This document shows positions 34,286-42,662 of a stretch of 64,000 bases of DNA, piece after piece. The first letter of the stretch is position 1. Each line of letters begins with the position of its first letter. The stretch comes from Chryseobacterium sp. MA9 (GTDB lineage Bacteria; Bacteroidota; Bacteroidia; Flavobacteriales; Weeksellaceae), in the NCBI RefSeq assembly GCF_024399315.1, contig NZ_CP075170.1, positions 4,725,501 through 4,789,500 on the forward strand, given 5' to 3'. The notes beneath the pieces were generated by a model, which worked only from the letters and a program-made list of their open reading frames with translations, was not told where the DNA came from and made no database searches. The position numbers were made by a program, and so were the translations under genes.

Positions 34286-34501
34286 AAGGTCTATTGTTAA
34301 CTAAGTTTTAAGAGGATAAAACAAATAGTTTAATATTAGGTAATGATTTGTTAAGATAAGGTCAATAATTAGAACGGGTATAAATAAGGAATGCTCTTAT
34401 TTTCAATGATTTAAATTTTTGTGTTATTTTCTTTGAACACAAAGGTTTAATCATTTAAAAAACTGTTCTGTTTGATTTGAGAGAAATATGAATATTACAT
34501 G

Positions 34502-34580
34502 TGCTTGGTAAGAATCAATAAAATTGATTCCCTTGTTTGCTTCTTGAATATAAAATATTAAGGTTTAAATCTTTGCGTTT
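34502..34580 (+). repeat. Interspersed repeat, copy A
   Basis: The segment contains AAGAATCAATAAAATTGATT, then CCCTTGTTTGCTTCTTG and, near its end, AAATCTTTGCGTTTTTT. The reverse complement of 47901-47984 carries the same landmarks in the same order. The internal AATCAATAAAATTGATT is itself a hairpin (AATCAAT/ATTGATT). Confidence 0.7.
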
Positions 34581-34602
34581 TTTTTAAATATATACCATAA
34601 AA

Positions 34603-34639
34603 ATAAACCCCGGCTGTCTCAATTCTGAGACAGCCGGGG
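34603..34639 (-). terminator. Terminator after alaS
   Basis: A perfect 14-bp GC-rich stem, CCCCGGCTGTCTCA (34608-34621) with TGAGACAGCCGGGG (34626-34639), and a 4-nt loop, followed on the minus strand by a T-rich tract. It lies 28 nt beyond the alaS stop. Confidence 0.92.
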
Positions 34640-34666
34640 CTAAAATTTATAATAGATGTTTCTATT

Positions 34667-37270
34667 TTAGATATTCAAAGCTTTTTGGTAAGCATTTTCC
34701 AGACCTTCAAGATTTTTACCACCAGCTGTTGCGAAGCCAGGGTTTCCGCCGCCACCGCCTTGGATTTCTTTTGCAAGATCCTTTACAATAGCTCCAGCCT
34801 GATAATCTGCAGCAAGATCATCAGAAACTCCAACGGTAATCATTGGTTTTCCGTCCGCATCAGAAAGAATGATCGTTACTGAAGAAGGAATTTCTCTCTT
34901 CAACTGGAATACGATATCTTTTACAGACCCTGCATCCAGAGAAGTTTTCTTTACAAGAAGCTGCTTATTGCCTTTCTGTTCATAAGCATTCTTCCATTCT
35001 CCGATTTCTCCTTTTGCTTTTTCTTTTTTAAGAGCATCTACTTCAGCCTTCAATGACGTATTTTCTTCGATCAGTTTTTCGATAGATCTTACCACATCTT
35101 TAGACTTTAATAATTGAGAAAGCTCAGCGATCTGTTTTTCAAGATTGTTGAAATATTCCTCAGATTTATCTCCAGAAATGGCTTCAATTCTTCTGATTCC
35201 AGCTGCTGCAGAACCTTCAGAAGTGATTTTGAAATGACCGATTTCGCTGGTGTTTTTTACGTGAGTTCCTCCGCAAAGTTCTTTTGAACTTCCAAACTGG
35301 ATCATTCTCACACTGTCACCATATTTTTCACCAAACAAAGCCATTGCTCCTTTCTCCAGAGCTTCCTGGATCGGAATATTTCTGAATTCCTGTAAAGCAA
35401 TACTTTCTTTGATCTTTTTGTTTACTTTTTCTTCAATTAATGCCAGTTCTTCCTCAGTCATTTTATTGAAATGAGAGAAGTCGAAACGAAGATAATCAGG
35501 ACCTACATAAGAACCTTTCTGCTCTACGTGAGTACCTAAAACCTCTCTTAAAGCTTCATGCAGAAGGTGAGTCACAGAGTGATTAGCCTGAGAATTTTTT
35601 CTCTCGGAAGCATTTACTTTAGCATAGAAAACAGCACCTGCATCTTTTGGAAGACCATTGATTAACGAAATAATCAATCCGTTTTCTTTTTTCGTTTCCA
35701 GTACTTCAAAACTTTCAACAGCATTTTCCAGAACCCCTTTATCTCCCACTTGTCCACCTCCTTCAGGATAGAAAGGAGAACTGCTTAATACCACCTGGTA
35801 AAATTCTCCGTCTTTGTTTTCTACTTTTCTGTATCTTGTAATATAGGTTTCAGATTCAATCTGGTCGTAGCCTACAAATGTTTCAGGCTTTGATTCAAGA
35901 TTTACCCAGTCATATACTTTCTGAGCAGAATCTGCTTTTGAACGAAGCTTCTGTTTTTCCATTTCAGCTTTGAATCCTGCTTCATCAATAGTTAACCCTT
36001 TTTCTTCAGCAATAATTCGCGTTAAATCATCAGGGAAACCATAAGTATCATACAACTCAAAAACTTCTTCGCTTGGTAATACTTTCTGATTATTTGCAAT
36101 GGTCTGCTGAATTAGCTTTTCAACTCTGATCAGACCGTTTTCAATTGTCTTTAAGAATGAATCTTCTTCACTTTTGATCACTTCAGCAACCAATTTTCCC
36201 TGCTTTTCAAGTTCAGGGAAGAAAGGTCCCATCTGCTCCTGCAGAACAGCAACCAGTTTGTAAAGGAAAGGTTCTTTCATATCCAGGAATCGGTAAGAAT
36301 AAGAAATTCCTCTTCTTAAAATTCTTCTGATAACATAACCAGCACCACCGTTCGATGGCAGCTGTCCGTCAGCAATCGCAAAAGAAACCGCTCTGATGTG
36401 ATCTACTACAACACGGATCGCAATATCTTTTTCATCTTCTAAAATTCCGGTGTATTTCTTACCTGAAAGCTCTTCAACTTTAGAAATAAGTGGGGTGAAA
36501 ACATCGGTGTCATAGTTGGAAGACTTCCCTTGAAGCGCCATACAAAGACGTTCAAAGCCCATTCCTGTATCTACATGCTGAGCAGGAAGCTTCTCTAAAG
36601 ATTTATCAGCTTTTCTGTTGAACTCCATGAAAACCAGGTTCCATACTTCTACAACTTGGGGGTGGTCATTATTTACCAGTTCAAGTCCTGAAACTTTCGC
36701 TTTTTCTTCCGGTGTTCTCAAGTCAACATGGATTTCTGAACACGGTCCGCATGGTCCGCTTTCACCCATTTCCCAGAAATTATCTTTTTTATTTCCGTTG
36801 ATGATTCTGTCTTCTGAAATGTGAGATTTCCAGAAATCATAAGCATCCTGATCTCTGTCCAGATTTTCAGAAGCATCACCTTCAAAAATCGTTACATATA
36901 AATTTTCTTTTGGAATTCCGTATACTTCAGTCAGTAATTCCCAGGCAAAAGCAATAGCCTCTTTTTTGAAGTAATCCCCGAAAGACCAGTTTCCTAACAT
37001 CTCAAACATGGTGTGGTGGTAAGTATCTCTACCTACATCATCCAGGTCATTGTGCTTCCCTGAAACTCTCAGACACTTTTGTGTATCGGCAATTCTAGGG
37101 GCGGTAGGAGTTTTGTAACCAAGAAAAAAATCCTTGAATTGTGTCATTCCGGAGTTGGAAAACATAAGGGTAGGATCATCTTTCAGCACAATTGGAGCTG
37201 AAGGAACGATAAGGTGTTCCTTACTTTTGAAATAATCTAAAAATTTTTGACGTATCTCTTGTGATGTCAT
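34667..37270 (-). CDS. alaS: Alanyl-tRNA synthetase
   Basis: The 867-residue class-II synthetase has the motif-1 region and the catalytic core near the N-terminus (SGMTQFKDFFLG, GRDTYHHTMFEMLGNWSFGD). An editing domain carries the zinc ligands HSVTHLLHEAL and CGGTHVKNT, which clear mischarged Ser and Gly. A coiled coil and a Gly-rich C-Ala domain (GGGGGNPGFATAGG) end the chain. Length and order are normal. It is transcribed alone between a promoter box and a strong terminator. Confidence 0.97.
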   Translation of the reverse strand: MTSQEIRQKFLDYFKSKEHLIVPSAPIVLKDDPTLMFSNSGMTQFKDFFLGYKTPTAPRIADTQKCLRVSGKHNDLDDVGRDTYHHTMFEMLGNWSFGDYFKKEAIAFAWELLTEVYGIPKENLYVTIFEGDASENLDRDQDAYDFWKSHISEDRIINGNKKDNFWEMGESGPCGPCSEIHVDLRTPEEKAKVSGLELVNNDHPQVVEVWNLVFMEFNRKADKSLEKLPAQHVDTGMGFERLCMALQGKSSNYDTDVFTPLISKVEELSGKKYTGILEDEKDIAIRVVVDHIRAVSFAIADGQLPSNGGAGYVIRRILRRGISYSYRFLDMKEPFLYKLVAVLQEQMGPFFPELEKQGKLVAEVIKSEEDSFLKTIENGLIRVEKLIQQTIANNQKVLPSEEVFELYDTYGFPDDLTRIIAEEKGLTIDEAGFKAEMEKQKLRSKADSAQKVYDWVNLESKPETFVGYDQIESETYITRYRKVENKDGEFYQVVLSSSPFYPEGGGQVGDKGVLENAVESFEVLETKKENGLIISLINGLPKDAGAVFYAKVNASERKNSQANHSVTHLLHEALREVLGTHVEQKGSYVGPDYLRFDFSHFNKMTEEELALIEEKVNKKIKESIALQEFRNIPIQEALEKGAMALFGEKYGDSVRMIQFGSSKELCGGTHVKNTSEIGHFKITSEGSAAAGIRRIEAISGDKSEEYFNNLEKQIAELSQLLKSKDVVRSIEKLIEENTSLKAEVDALKKEKAKGEIGEWKNAYEQKGNKQLLVKKTSLDAGSVKDIVFQLKREIPSSVTIILSDADGKPMITVGVSDDLAADYQAGAIVKDLAKEIQGGGGGNPGFATAGGKNLEGLENAYQKALNI

Positions 37271-37313
37271 AGTATTGCTTTTGCTTTTTTTAATATCAAA
37301 TTTTTGATAAGAT

Positions 37314-37322
37314 GCAAATTTA
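37314..37322 (-). promoter_or_regulatory. -7 box TAAATTTGC for alaS
   Basis: The minus strand reads TAAATTTGC, a perfect TAnnTTTGC element, 43 nt ahead of the alaS start. Confidence 0.5.
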
Positions 37323-37396
37323 AGATTTTTAAGCGATTTGTAATAATTTTATGCCATGTTTTGAATGATGACGGGTTTGGGTAATAGGTGTGTGGT

Positions 37397-37411
37397 AAAC
37401 CTATAAGGTTT
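37397..37411. promoter_or_regulatory. Palindrome upstream of the sigma factor gene
   Basis: AAACC-TATAA-GGTTT forms a 5-bp-arm palindrome 29 nt before the -7 box at 37441. It could be an operator or part of a dispersed repeat; nothing in the window settles which. Confidence 0.3.
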
Positions 37412-37440
37412 GTAGTACCTGTAATCAATAATAATCTTTC

Positions 37441-37449
37441 TAATTTTGC
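37441..37449 (+). promoter_or_regulatory. -7 box TAATTTTGC for the sigma factor gene
   Basis: A perfect TAnnTTTGC element 61 nt before the ATG at 37511. It lies downstream of the earliest in-frame ATG (37388) and so supports the later start. Confidence 0.55.
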
Positions 37450-37510
37450 AGTTATCCGTTTAACTTATTACCTTCGTGATGATCTGATTAAGATAAAAAT
37501 ATCCTTTCCC

Positions 37511-38065
37511 ATGATGAAAAATGAAATTCTGAAAAGCTGGATAGAGCAATATTCGGGGCCTCTCCTGAAAAAAGCGCTGTATCTGCTTTCGAATAAAGAA
37601 GATGCTCAGGACGTAGTTCAGGAGGTTTTTCTTGCTGCCTATTCGGGATATGATTCTTTTGAAGCGAAAAGCCAGCCTCTCACCTGGCTGATGGCTATTC
37701 TGAACAGGAAAATTGCTGATTTTTACAGGAAAAAATATAAATCAGAGCCTAATATCAGACTTGATCATTTTTTTGATGAAACCGGATCATGGAAAAATAA
37801 TGATGTTTTGAATAACTGGGATGTATCTGGTGAAGGTGATGAACTTTTAGACAGCGCAGATTTTAATAAAACATTGGAGGAATGTATCGAGGAACTGCCC
37901 TCCAGATGGAAAATCCTGCTTAAAATGTATTATATAGAAGAAAAAAAAGCACCGGAAGTAAGTCAGGAATTGGAAGTTTCTACGACTAATCTTTGGAAGA
38001 TTTTGCAAAGAAGCCGTATGCAGCTCAGAGAGTGTCTGGAGTTTAACTGGTTTTCAAAATCATAA
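37511..38065 (+). CDS. ECF-type RNA polymerase sigma factor
   Basis: Taken from the ATG at 37511 (MMKNEILKSWIEQY) the protein is 184 residues; the longer frame from 37388 runs through the promoter box and adds residues unlike sigma factors. Region 2 is visible as NKEDAQDVVQEVFLAAYSGY and PLTWLMAILNRKIADFYRKK, and region 4 as ECIEELPSRWKILLKMYY followed by a helix-turn-helix (APEVSQELEVSTTNLWKILQ). No region 3 is present, as in ECF factors. The zinc anti-sigma-like gene starts 5 nt later, which suggests a sigma/anti-sigma pair. Confidence 0.88.
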   Translation: MMKNEILKSWIEQYSGPLLKKALYLLSNKEDAQDVVQEVFLAAYSGYDSFEAKSQPLTWLMAILNRKIADFYRKKYKSEPNIRLDHFFDETGSWKNNDVLNNWDVSGEGDELLDSADFNKTLEECIEELPSRWKILLKMYYIEEKKAPEVSQELEVSTTNLWKILQRSRMQLRECLEFNWFSKS

Positions 38066-38070
38066 GTGAA

Positions 38071-38340
38071 ATGATAAGAAGAATACTACATATATTATTT
38101 TTACCATGCAGTGAGGCCACGTTACTGATGGAAAAGAGGAATGCCCAATCCATTTCTTCAAAAGAAAACAGAATGCTCACTATGCACCTGATGATCTGTA
38201 AATGGTGCAGAATGTACAATGAAAAGCTGGCTCTTCTGGATAAAGCTTTTAAAAAAACTTTTTCTGAAAAAGAAACTGAAATAAATGAGTCGGAAATTCA
38301 GGATTTTAAAAATAAAATGATCGATAAATTGAATTTTTAA
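38071..38340 (+). CDS. Minimal ZAS-type zinc anti-sigma factor candidate
   Basis: This 89-residue protein carries Cys13, His39, Cys43 and Cys46, that is C-x25-H-x3-C-x2-C. This is the zinc-binding anti-sigma (ZAS) pattern of RsrA and ChrR, which release their sigma factor when the thiols are oxidised. There is no membrane segment or extra sensing domain, so it should be cytoplasmic and act through the zinc site alone. It follows the sigma gene by 5 nt. The pairing with the sigma factor is inferred from motif and position. Confidence 0.75.
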   Translation: MIRRILHILFLPCSEATLLMEKRNAQSISSKENRMLTMHLMICKWCRMYNEKLALLDKAFKKTFSEKETEINESEIQDFKNKMIDKLNF

Positions 38341-38349
38341 GAAAATTTC

Positions 38350-38379
38350 TGTCAGGATTGTAAAAAGACTCCGACTATA
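38350..38379 (+). promoter_or_regulatory. Possible ECF promoter for the DUF417-msrAB unit
   Basis: TGTCAGGA (38350-38357) and CGACTATA (38372-38379) are separated by 14 nt, an ECF-like spacing, and no TAnnTTTG box is present in this gap. The match is by pattern only; the true recognition sequence of this sigma factor is unknown. Confidence 0.3.
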
Positions 38380-38419
38380 CTATTGAAAACAATAAAGTAT
38401 TCAATTAAAATCTTAAAAC

Positions 38420-38863
38420 ATGGTCGGAACAGTACAGGAATCTAAAAATCAATTGACCCGGACCGGGTATTACATCTCACTCTTCGGAGCAGCTCTTATT
38501 TTGCTGTGGATTGGCATTTTCAAATTTACCCCCACAGAAGCTTCAGCAATAAGACCCTTGGTGGAAAACCATTTCCTAACTTTTTTCGTATATAAAATTA
38601 TGAGCGTCCAGGCAGTGTCAAATCTTATCGGAGCGATAGAAATTATCATTGCATTACTCCTCATATTTAGTGCGAAATTTGCTGTACTGAAGAAGTATGC
38701 AGGCATAGGAATGATAGTGACTTTTCTGGTGACATTAAGCTATTTATTTACAACACCGGGGATCTGGAAAATAGTGGATGGAGTGCCTGTGACGGATTTC
38801 TTTATTTTAAAAGACCTTATGCTTTTAGGATTTGGATTAATGATCGTTCAAAATAATAAGTAA
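38420..38863 (+). CDS. DUF417 (RclC/YkgB-like) inner-membrane protein
   Basis: The 147-residue protein has four predicted helices and the DUF417 features YISLFGAALILLWIGIFKFT and EASAIRPLVENHFLTF. E. coli RclC (YkgB) belongs to this family and is part of the reactive-chlorine resistance operon. Its stop overlaps the next ATG (TAATG), coupling it to msrAB. The combination with Msr proteins points to defence against hypochlorite-like oxidants. Confidence 0.85.
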   Translation: MVGTVQESKNQLTRTGYYISLFGAALILLWIGIFKFTPTEASAIRPLVENHFLTFFVYKIMSVQAVSNLIGAIEIIIALLLIFSAKFAVLKKYAGIGMIVTFLVTLSYLFTTPGIWKIVDGVPVTDFFILKDLMLLGFGLMIVQNNK

Positions 38864-39978
38864 TGAATAAAAAGGTAAAAATGAAAAATATATTAATTGT
38901 ACTCGGAGTCATTCTGGGTATAGCAGTCTTTGCTGCTGGATCCGGGCTTTTCAAAAAAAATAAGCCAAATGTAACGGAAATAAAAAAAGAAAATGAGAAA
39001 ATTATGGATAGTAAAAACGTTAGAGAGATTTATTTTGCAGGTGGATGTTTCTGGGGAACAGAACATTTTTTTCAACAAATTCGTGGAGTTGTAGGAACAG
39101 AAGTGGGTTATGCCAATGGAAATACCCAAAATCCTACTTATGAAGAGGTGGTAAGTCATACAACAGGCTTTGCTGAAACAGTGAAAGTGAAGTATGATCC
39201 CGAGCAGGTAGATCTGAAACTGTTGATTGATTTATATTTTAAAACAATTGATCCTACAAGTAAAGATCAGCAGGGAAATGACAGAGGAAACCAGTACAGA
39301 ACAGGAATCTATTTTACCAACAAAACAGATGAAGCTGTGGTAAAAGATGAAGTGCAGAAACTGGCGAAAAACTATAACAAACCTTTATTGGTGGAAACAA
39401 TTCCATTGAAAAATTTCTACAGAGCAGAAGATTATCATCAGGATTATCTGGATAAAAATCCGGGAGGCTACTGTCACATTGAACCGGGACTTTTTGAAAT
39501 GGCAAAAAAAGCCAACCCGCTTCCAAAGCCAGCCTATCAAAAACAGGATAAAAAAGTTTTAAAAGAAAAATTATCCGCAGAACAATATAATGTTACTCAG
39601 GAAAACGGTACAGAAAGACCTTTCCAGAATGAATACTGGAATGAAACCCGTGAAGGAATTTATGTAGATATTACCACTGGAGAACCTTTGTTTGTCTCAA
39701 CAGATAAATTTGAATCCGGCTGTGGATGGCCAAGTTTCTCAAAACCAATTACAAAAAATCTGATTGACGAAAAACTGGATCGTACCCATGGTATGGATAG
39801 AGTAGAAGTAAGAAGTAAAACCGGTGATGCCCATTTGGGACACGTTTTTACAGACGGACCGCAGGATAAAGGTGGACTTCGTTACTGCATCAACAGTGCT
39901 TCGCTGAAATTTATTCCTAAAGCGGAAATGGAAAGTAAAGGATACGGAAAATATCTTCCGTTGTTAGATAAAAAGTAA
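38863..39978 (+). CDS. msrAB: Membrane-anchored MsrA-MsrB fusion, methionine sulfoxide reductase
   Basis: The 371-residue protein has an N-terminal membrane helix or signal anchor (about 8-28), an MsrA domain (about 50-200; catalytic Cys in FAGGCFWGTEHFF) and an MsrB domain (about 225-365; GCGWPSFSKPI, RTHGMDRVEVRS, LGHVFTDGP and catalytic Cys in LRYCINSASL). The two domains reduce the S and R forms of methionine sulfoxide. The anchor suggests action in the cell envelope. MsrB lacks the CxxC zinc pairs of the zinc-binding subclass. A start at Met7 (38881) is possible. Confidence 0.93.
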   Translation: MNKKVKMKNILIVLGVILGIAVFAAGSGLFKKNKPNVTEIKKENEKIMDSKNVREIYFAGGCFWGTEHFFQQIRGVVGTEVGYANGNTQNPTYEEVVSHTTGFAETVKVKYDPEQVDLKLLIDLYFKTIDPTSKDQQGNDRGNQYRTGIYFTNKTDEAVVKDEVQKLAKNYNKPLLVETIPLKNFYRAEDYHQDYLDKNPGGYCHIEPGLFEMAKKANPLPKPAYQKQDKKVLKEKLSAEQYNVTQENGTERPFQNEYWNETREGIYVDITTGEPLFVSTDKFESGCGWPSFSKPITKNLIDEKLDRTHGMDRVEVRSKTGDAHLGHVFTDGPQDKGGLRYCINSASLKFIPKAEMESKGYGKYLPLLDKK

Positions 39979-39987
39979 TGTGAAAGT

Positions 39988-40014
39988 AAGGCTGCCATCT
40001 GGCAGCCTTTTTAT
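39988..40014 (+). terminator. Terminator after msrAB
   Basis: AAGGCTGCC (39988-39996) pairs with GGCAGCCTT (40001-40009) around a 4-nt loop, followed by a T run. Confidence 0.88.
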
Positions 40015-40020
40015 TTTGAA

Positions 40021-40671
40021 TTAATGATGCAATTGAAACCTTTCTTTAATGCTGAACATTGAAATATTCAGAAATATCAGAAATCCAAAAATAATATAGG
40101 AGGTTTCTTTAGAAGCAGTAGTAAACAAATTAAAGATTTTCCCGTATCGGGTAGTTCCAAAATTATTGAAAGTTTCTGCTGGTCCCCAATCTATAGTATC
40201 GTTACAAAGCAAACATTCATATTCGGGAGCTTGGACATTGGGAGTAATATAGTTATAAACCGCAAAAATATGTCCTGTTTTCTCCAGGTCAACGGCATAC
40301 TGTTCTTGTTTAGCTATTGCCAGATCATTCAAAACAGATACAAAATCACCATATGTATTATTTTGACCTAAAATAAATTCAATACCAGACTCTTTCTCAT
40401 TTCTTTTCTGAAGATTTTTCAGTTCAGAAACATATAATTTTGAATTTTCTTTGGCTGTACCGTGGGCTATTTTTATTTTTTGGTAATTCCAGTGTCTATA
40501 AGTTTCAAAACTTTCAAATGTATTTTTACTCCCTTCTCTTTCTTTGGCAGGAAGTCCAATGTCAATAACAGAAACGTTAATGTCTTCAAACTTTTGGTTT
40601 CCGTAATACCAGAATAAAACAGGAATCAGTACGGCGCTGATCAATCCCGGAAAGTAGTATATTTTTTTCAT
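40021..40671 (-). CDS. Hypothetical two-helix membrane protein
   Basis: The 216-residue protein has a membrane helix at each end (about 5-23 and 190-207) and a hydrophilic middle of about 165 residues, probably periplasmic. A CxxC pair occurs in ECLLCNDT (about 154-161) and could be a thiol or metal site. It is convergent with msrAB and separated from the ABC genes by 124 nt. No family recognised. Confidence 0.6.
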   Translation of the reverse strand: MKKIYYFPGLISAVLIPVLFWYYGNQKFEDINVSVIDIGLPAKEREGSKNTFESFETYRHWNYQKIKIAHGTAKENSKLYVSELKNLQKRNEKESGIEFILGQNNTYGDFVSVLNDLAIAKQEQYAVDLEKTGHIFAVYNYITPNVQAPEYECLLCNDTIDWGPAETFNNFGTTRYGKIFNLFTTASKETSYIIFGFLIFLNISMFSIKERFQLHH

Positions 40672-40795
40672 GGCTAGTTTTTGACAGTACTGAATGAAAA
40701 TTTTAAGCCAAAAAAAGTGATCCGAAAACGAACCACTTTAAAAATAATCTTTAAATATTTTAATTATTCAATCTTTAAATCCTAAATATTTCCAT

Positions 40796-41641
40796 CTACC
40801 AATCCCTTTTTCTCAAAATCCAGTATGATCCGAATATAAAAATAGCAGACCATACCAGACAGGCAATAAGACTTTCTGTAGGGTAATGTAATTCATATTT
40901 CGCACCCAGCATTTTAGCCATATTCAATCTCATCATCGGATTAGGAATAAGGCTGGACATGCTTTCCAGCGGTAAAAGATGTGTGATGAAGAAGTCATTC
41001 TGAAGAACTTCATTTCTTTGCGGACCCTGCATCCCTTTTACTTTGTAGAAAACTTCAACAGCCGTTAAGATTCCCTCGCCAATCCAGAAAACAAAAAGCG
41101 CAAGAAATACAAATACCGATTTTCTCAGTAAAATGGAAAGGAACATTAAGAAACAGAAGAAAGTAAATAATTTTACCAGATAATTTCCAATGAAGAAAAT
41201 TTCTGCAAAAACCTTTGTAGATTCTGTTGTATTCGAATACTGATATCCTAAGAATATAGTAAGACCAAATACAATTGCGGTTGAAACAATAGTGAAAATA
41301 CTTATCGTCAATAGTTTTGAAGTAATGAATTCCTTTCTGCTCAATCCATCAATAGTATTCTGCTTGAACATTCGGTTGCTGAATTCCTGTGAAATGGAGA
41401 AAACAATGATCAGTCCCAGGAAAATTTTCAATAAAGCAACAATCCAGGTGGTGAAGTTCCAGATTTCCGGGAAATTATAAATTCCCTGTTCCTTTAAATT
41501 AATCGTTCCTCCAAAAACATCAAAGTCAACCAATCCGATGAAAAGCAAAGCGATAAGAATGGCGAAATAAAGTATCGTAAAGACCTTAAACGGTTTGTAG
41601 TTCAGGTTTTTGTAGTATTCCAGTTTTAATAATTTTATCAT
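40796..41641 (-). CDS. ABC transporter permease
   Basis: The 281-residue protein has six predicted helices and the layout of ABC-2 type permeases (for example the bacitracin/lantibiotic export family). The segment EFSNRMFKQNTIDGLSRKEF matches the conserved loop of that group. It begins 2 nt after the ATPase gene stop, so the two form one exporter. The substrate is unknown. Confidence 0.85.
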   Translation of the reverse strand: MIKLLKLEYYKNLNYKPFKVFTILYFAILIALLFIGLVDFDVFGGTINLKEQGIYNFPEIWNFTTWIVALLKIFLGLIIVFSISQEFSNRMFKQNTIDGLSRKEFITSKLLTISIFTIVSTAIVFGLTIFLGYQYSNTTESTKVFAEIFFIGNYLVKLFTFFCFLMFLSILLRKSVFVFLALFVFWIGEGILTAVEVFYKVKGMQGPQRNEVLQNDFFITHLLPLESMSSLIPNPMMRLNMAKMLGAKYELHYPTESLIACLVWSAIFIFGSYWILRKRDW

Positions 41642-41643
41642 GA

Positions 41644-42546
41644 CTAATTGGTGTTTTTTACAAGTTCAAGGAATTGAGATTCAAGAGACAGTTTTTTCTT
41701 GGTCAAATGGGAAAGGTAAATTCCCCTCTCTGCCAGTTTCTGATTCATTACCGAAGCCGAAATAGAAGCATCATCACGGATCTGAGCCTTGATAAGATCG
41801 CCTTCCTGATTGATGGAGGAGAACCATTGAAGCTCGTTCAGCGCATTTAAAAGTAATGTATTATTGTCAGCTTTCAGTTCAAAGTATCCGTTGTTGGAAG
41901 TCATTTCGTCTACTCGTCCGCAGTAAATGGAATTTCCTTCTTTCAGTACAATGACATGGCTGCAGATTTTTTCAATTTCATCCAGAAGGTGGCTGGCAAT
42001 AATGATCGTGATTCCCTGCTTGGCAATATTGCTGATGATTTCTCTGATCTGGATGATTCCTTCAGGGTCCAGTCCGTTGGTTGGTTCATCTAATATCATT
42101 ACTTCAGGATTGTTCAGCATAGCCGAAGCGATGGCCAGACGCTGTTTCATTCCCAAAGAAAAAGTTTTGAAAGTATCTTTTCTCCTTTCAAACAGATTAA
42201 CGGTCTTCAGAACTTCATCAATCCTGGAATAAGGGGCTTTTTTAATTTCTGCTACAATCTTAAGGTTGGTTTCCGCACTTAAATAAGGATAAAAGTTGGG
42301 CTGCTCGATAATCGCTCCAATCTTTTTTAAAGTTTCCGGATCAGTTCCTTTCTTACCAAACCAGAACCAGTCTCCGCTGGTAGGGTTGATTGTTGAAAGC
42401 AGCATCCCGAAAGTCGTAGATTTTCCACTTCCATTGGGACCCAAAAGCCCATAAACATTTCCTTTTTCGACATCAAAAGAAATATTGTTGACCACAACTC
42501 TTTTGAATTTCTTCGTCAAATTTTTTACTGATAAAATCTTTTCCAT
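41644..42546 (-). CDS. ABC transporter ATP-binding protein
   Basis: With the start at 42546 (MEKILSVKNLTKKF) the protein is 300 residues; the longer frame from 42657 adds 37 non-homologous residues. The Walker A is GPNGSGKST, the signature is FSLGMKQRL, the Walker B is VMILDEPTNGLDPEG and the H-loop is ASHLLDEIE. The C-terminal ~80 residues form the extension common in export ATPases (CcmA-like). It pairs with the permease encoded 2 nt downstream. Divergent from the AAA gene at 42663. Confidence 0.92.
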   Translation of the reverse strand: MEKILSVKNLTKKFKRVVVNNISFDVEKGNVYGLLGPNGSGKSTTFGMLLSTINPTSGDWFWFGKKGTDPETLKKIGAIIEQPNFYPYLSAETNLKIVAEIKKAPYSRIDEVLKTVNLFERRKDTFKTFSLGMKQRLAIASAMLNNPEVMILDEPTNGLDPEGIIQIREIISNIAKQGITIIIASHLLDEIEKICSHVIVLKEGNSIYCGRVDEMTSNNGYFELKADNNTLLLNALNELQWFSSINQEGDLIKAQIRDDASISASVMNQKLAERGIYLSHLTKKKLSLESQFLELVKNTN

Positions 42547-42635
42547 GTAATTTGTTTTACATAGTAGTAGTCTATATAAATTAGATAATGTTACAGAATT
42601 ATCATAAATCAATGTCAATTTATTTGTAAATACAT

Positions 42636-42643
42636 TAAATTTG
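42636..42643 (+). promoter_or_regulatory. -7 box TAAATTTG for the AAA gene
   Basis: A perfect TAnnTTTG element ending 19 nt before the ATG at 42663. Confidence 0.4.
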
Positions 42644-42662
42644 ATAGAATTAATCAATACTT

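Larger units (their letters stand above)
34250..34602. other. Gene-free region between the PhoX-like gene and alaS
   Basis: No gene is seen here. It holds the promoter box at 34277-34285, an inverted repeat TTTGTGTT/AACACAAA (34418-34425 with 34436-34443) and an interspersed repeat at 34502-34580. Confidence 0.6.

Noticed and set aside
37388..37510. Extended start of the sigma factor gene
   Set aside because: The extension crosses a -7 box at 37441 and has no similarity to sigma region 2; the ATG at 37511 gives the usual length.
42547..42657. N-terminal extension of the ABC ATPase
   Set aside because: It adds 37 residues not found in this family; the ATG at 42546 begins the conserved first strand.
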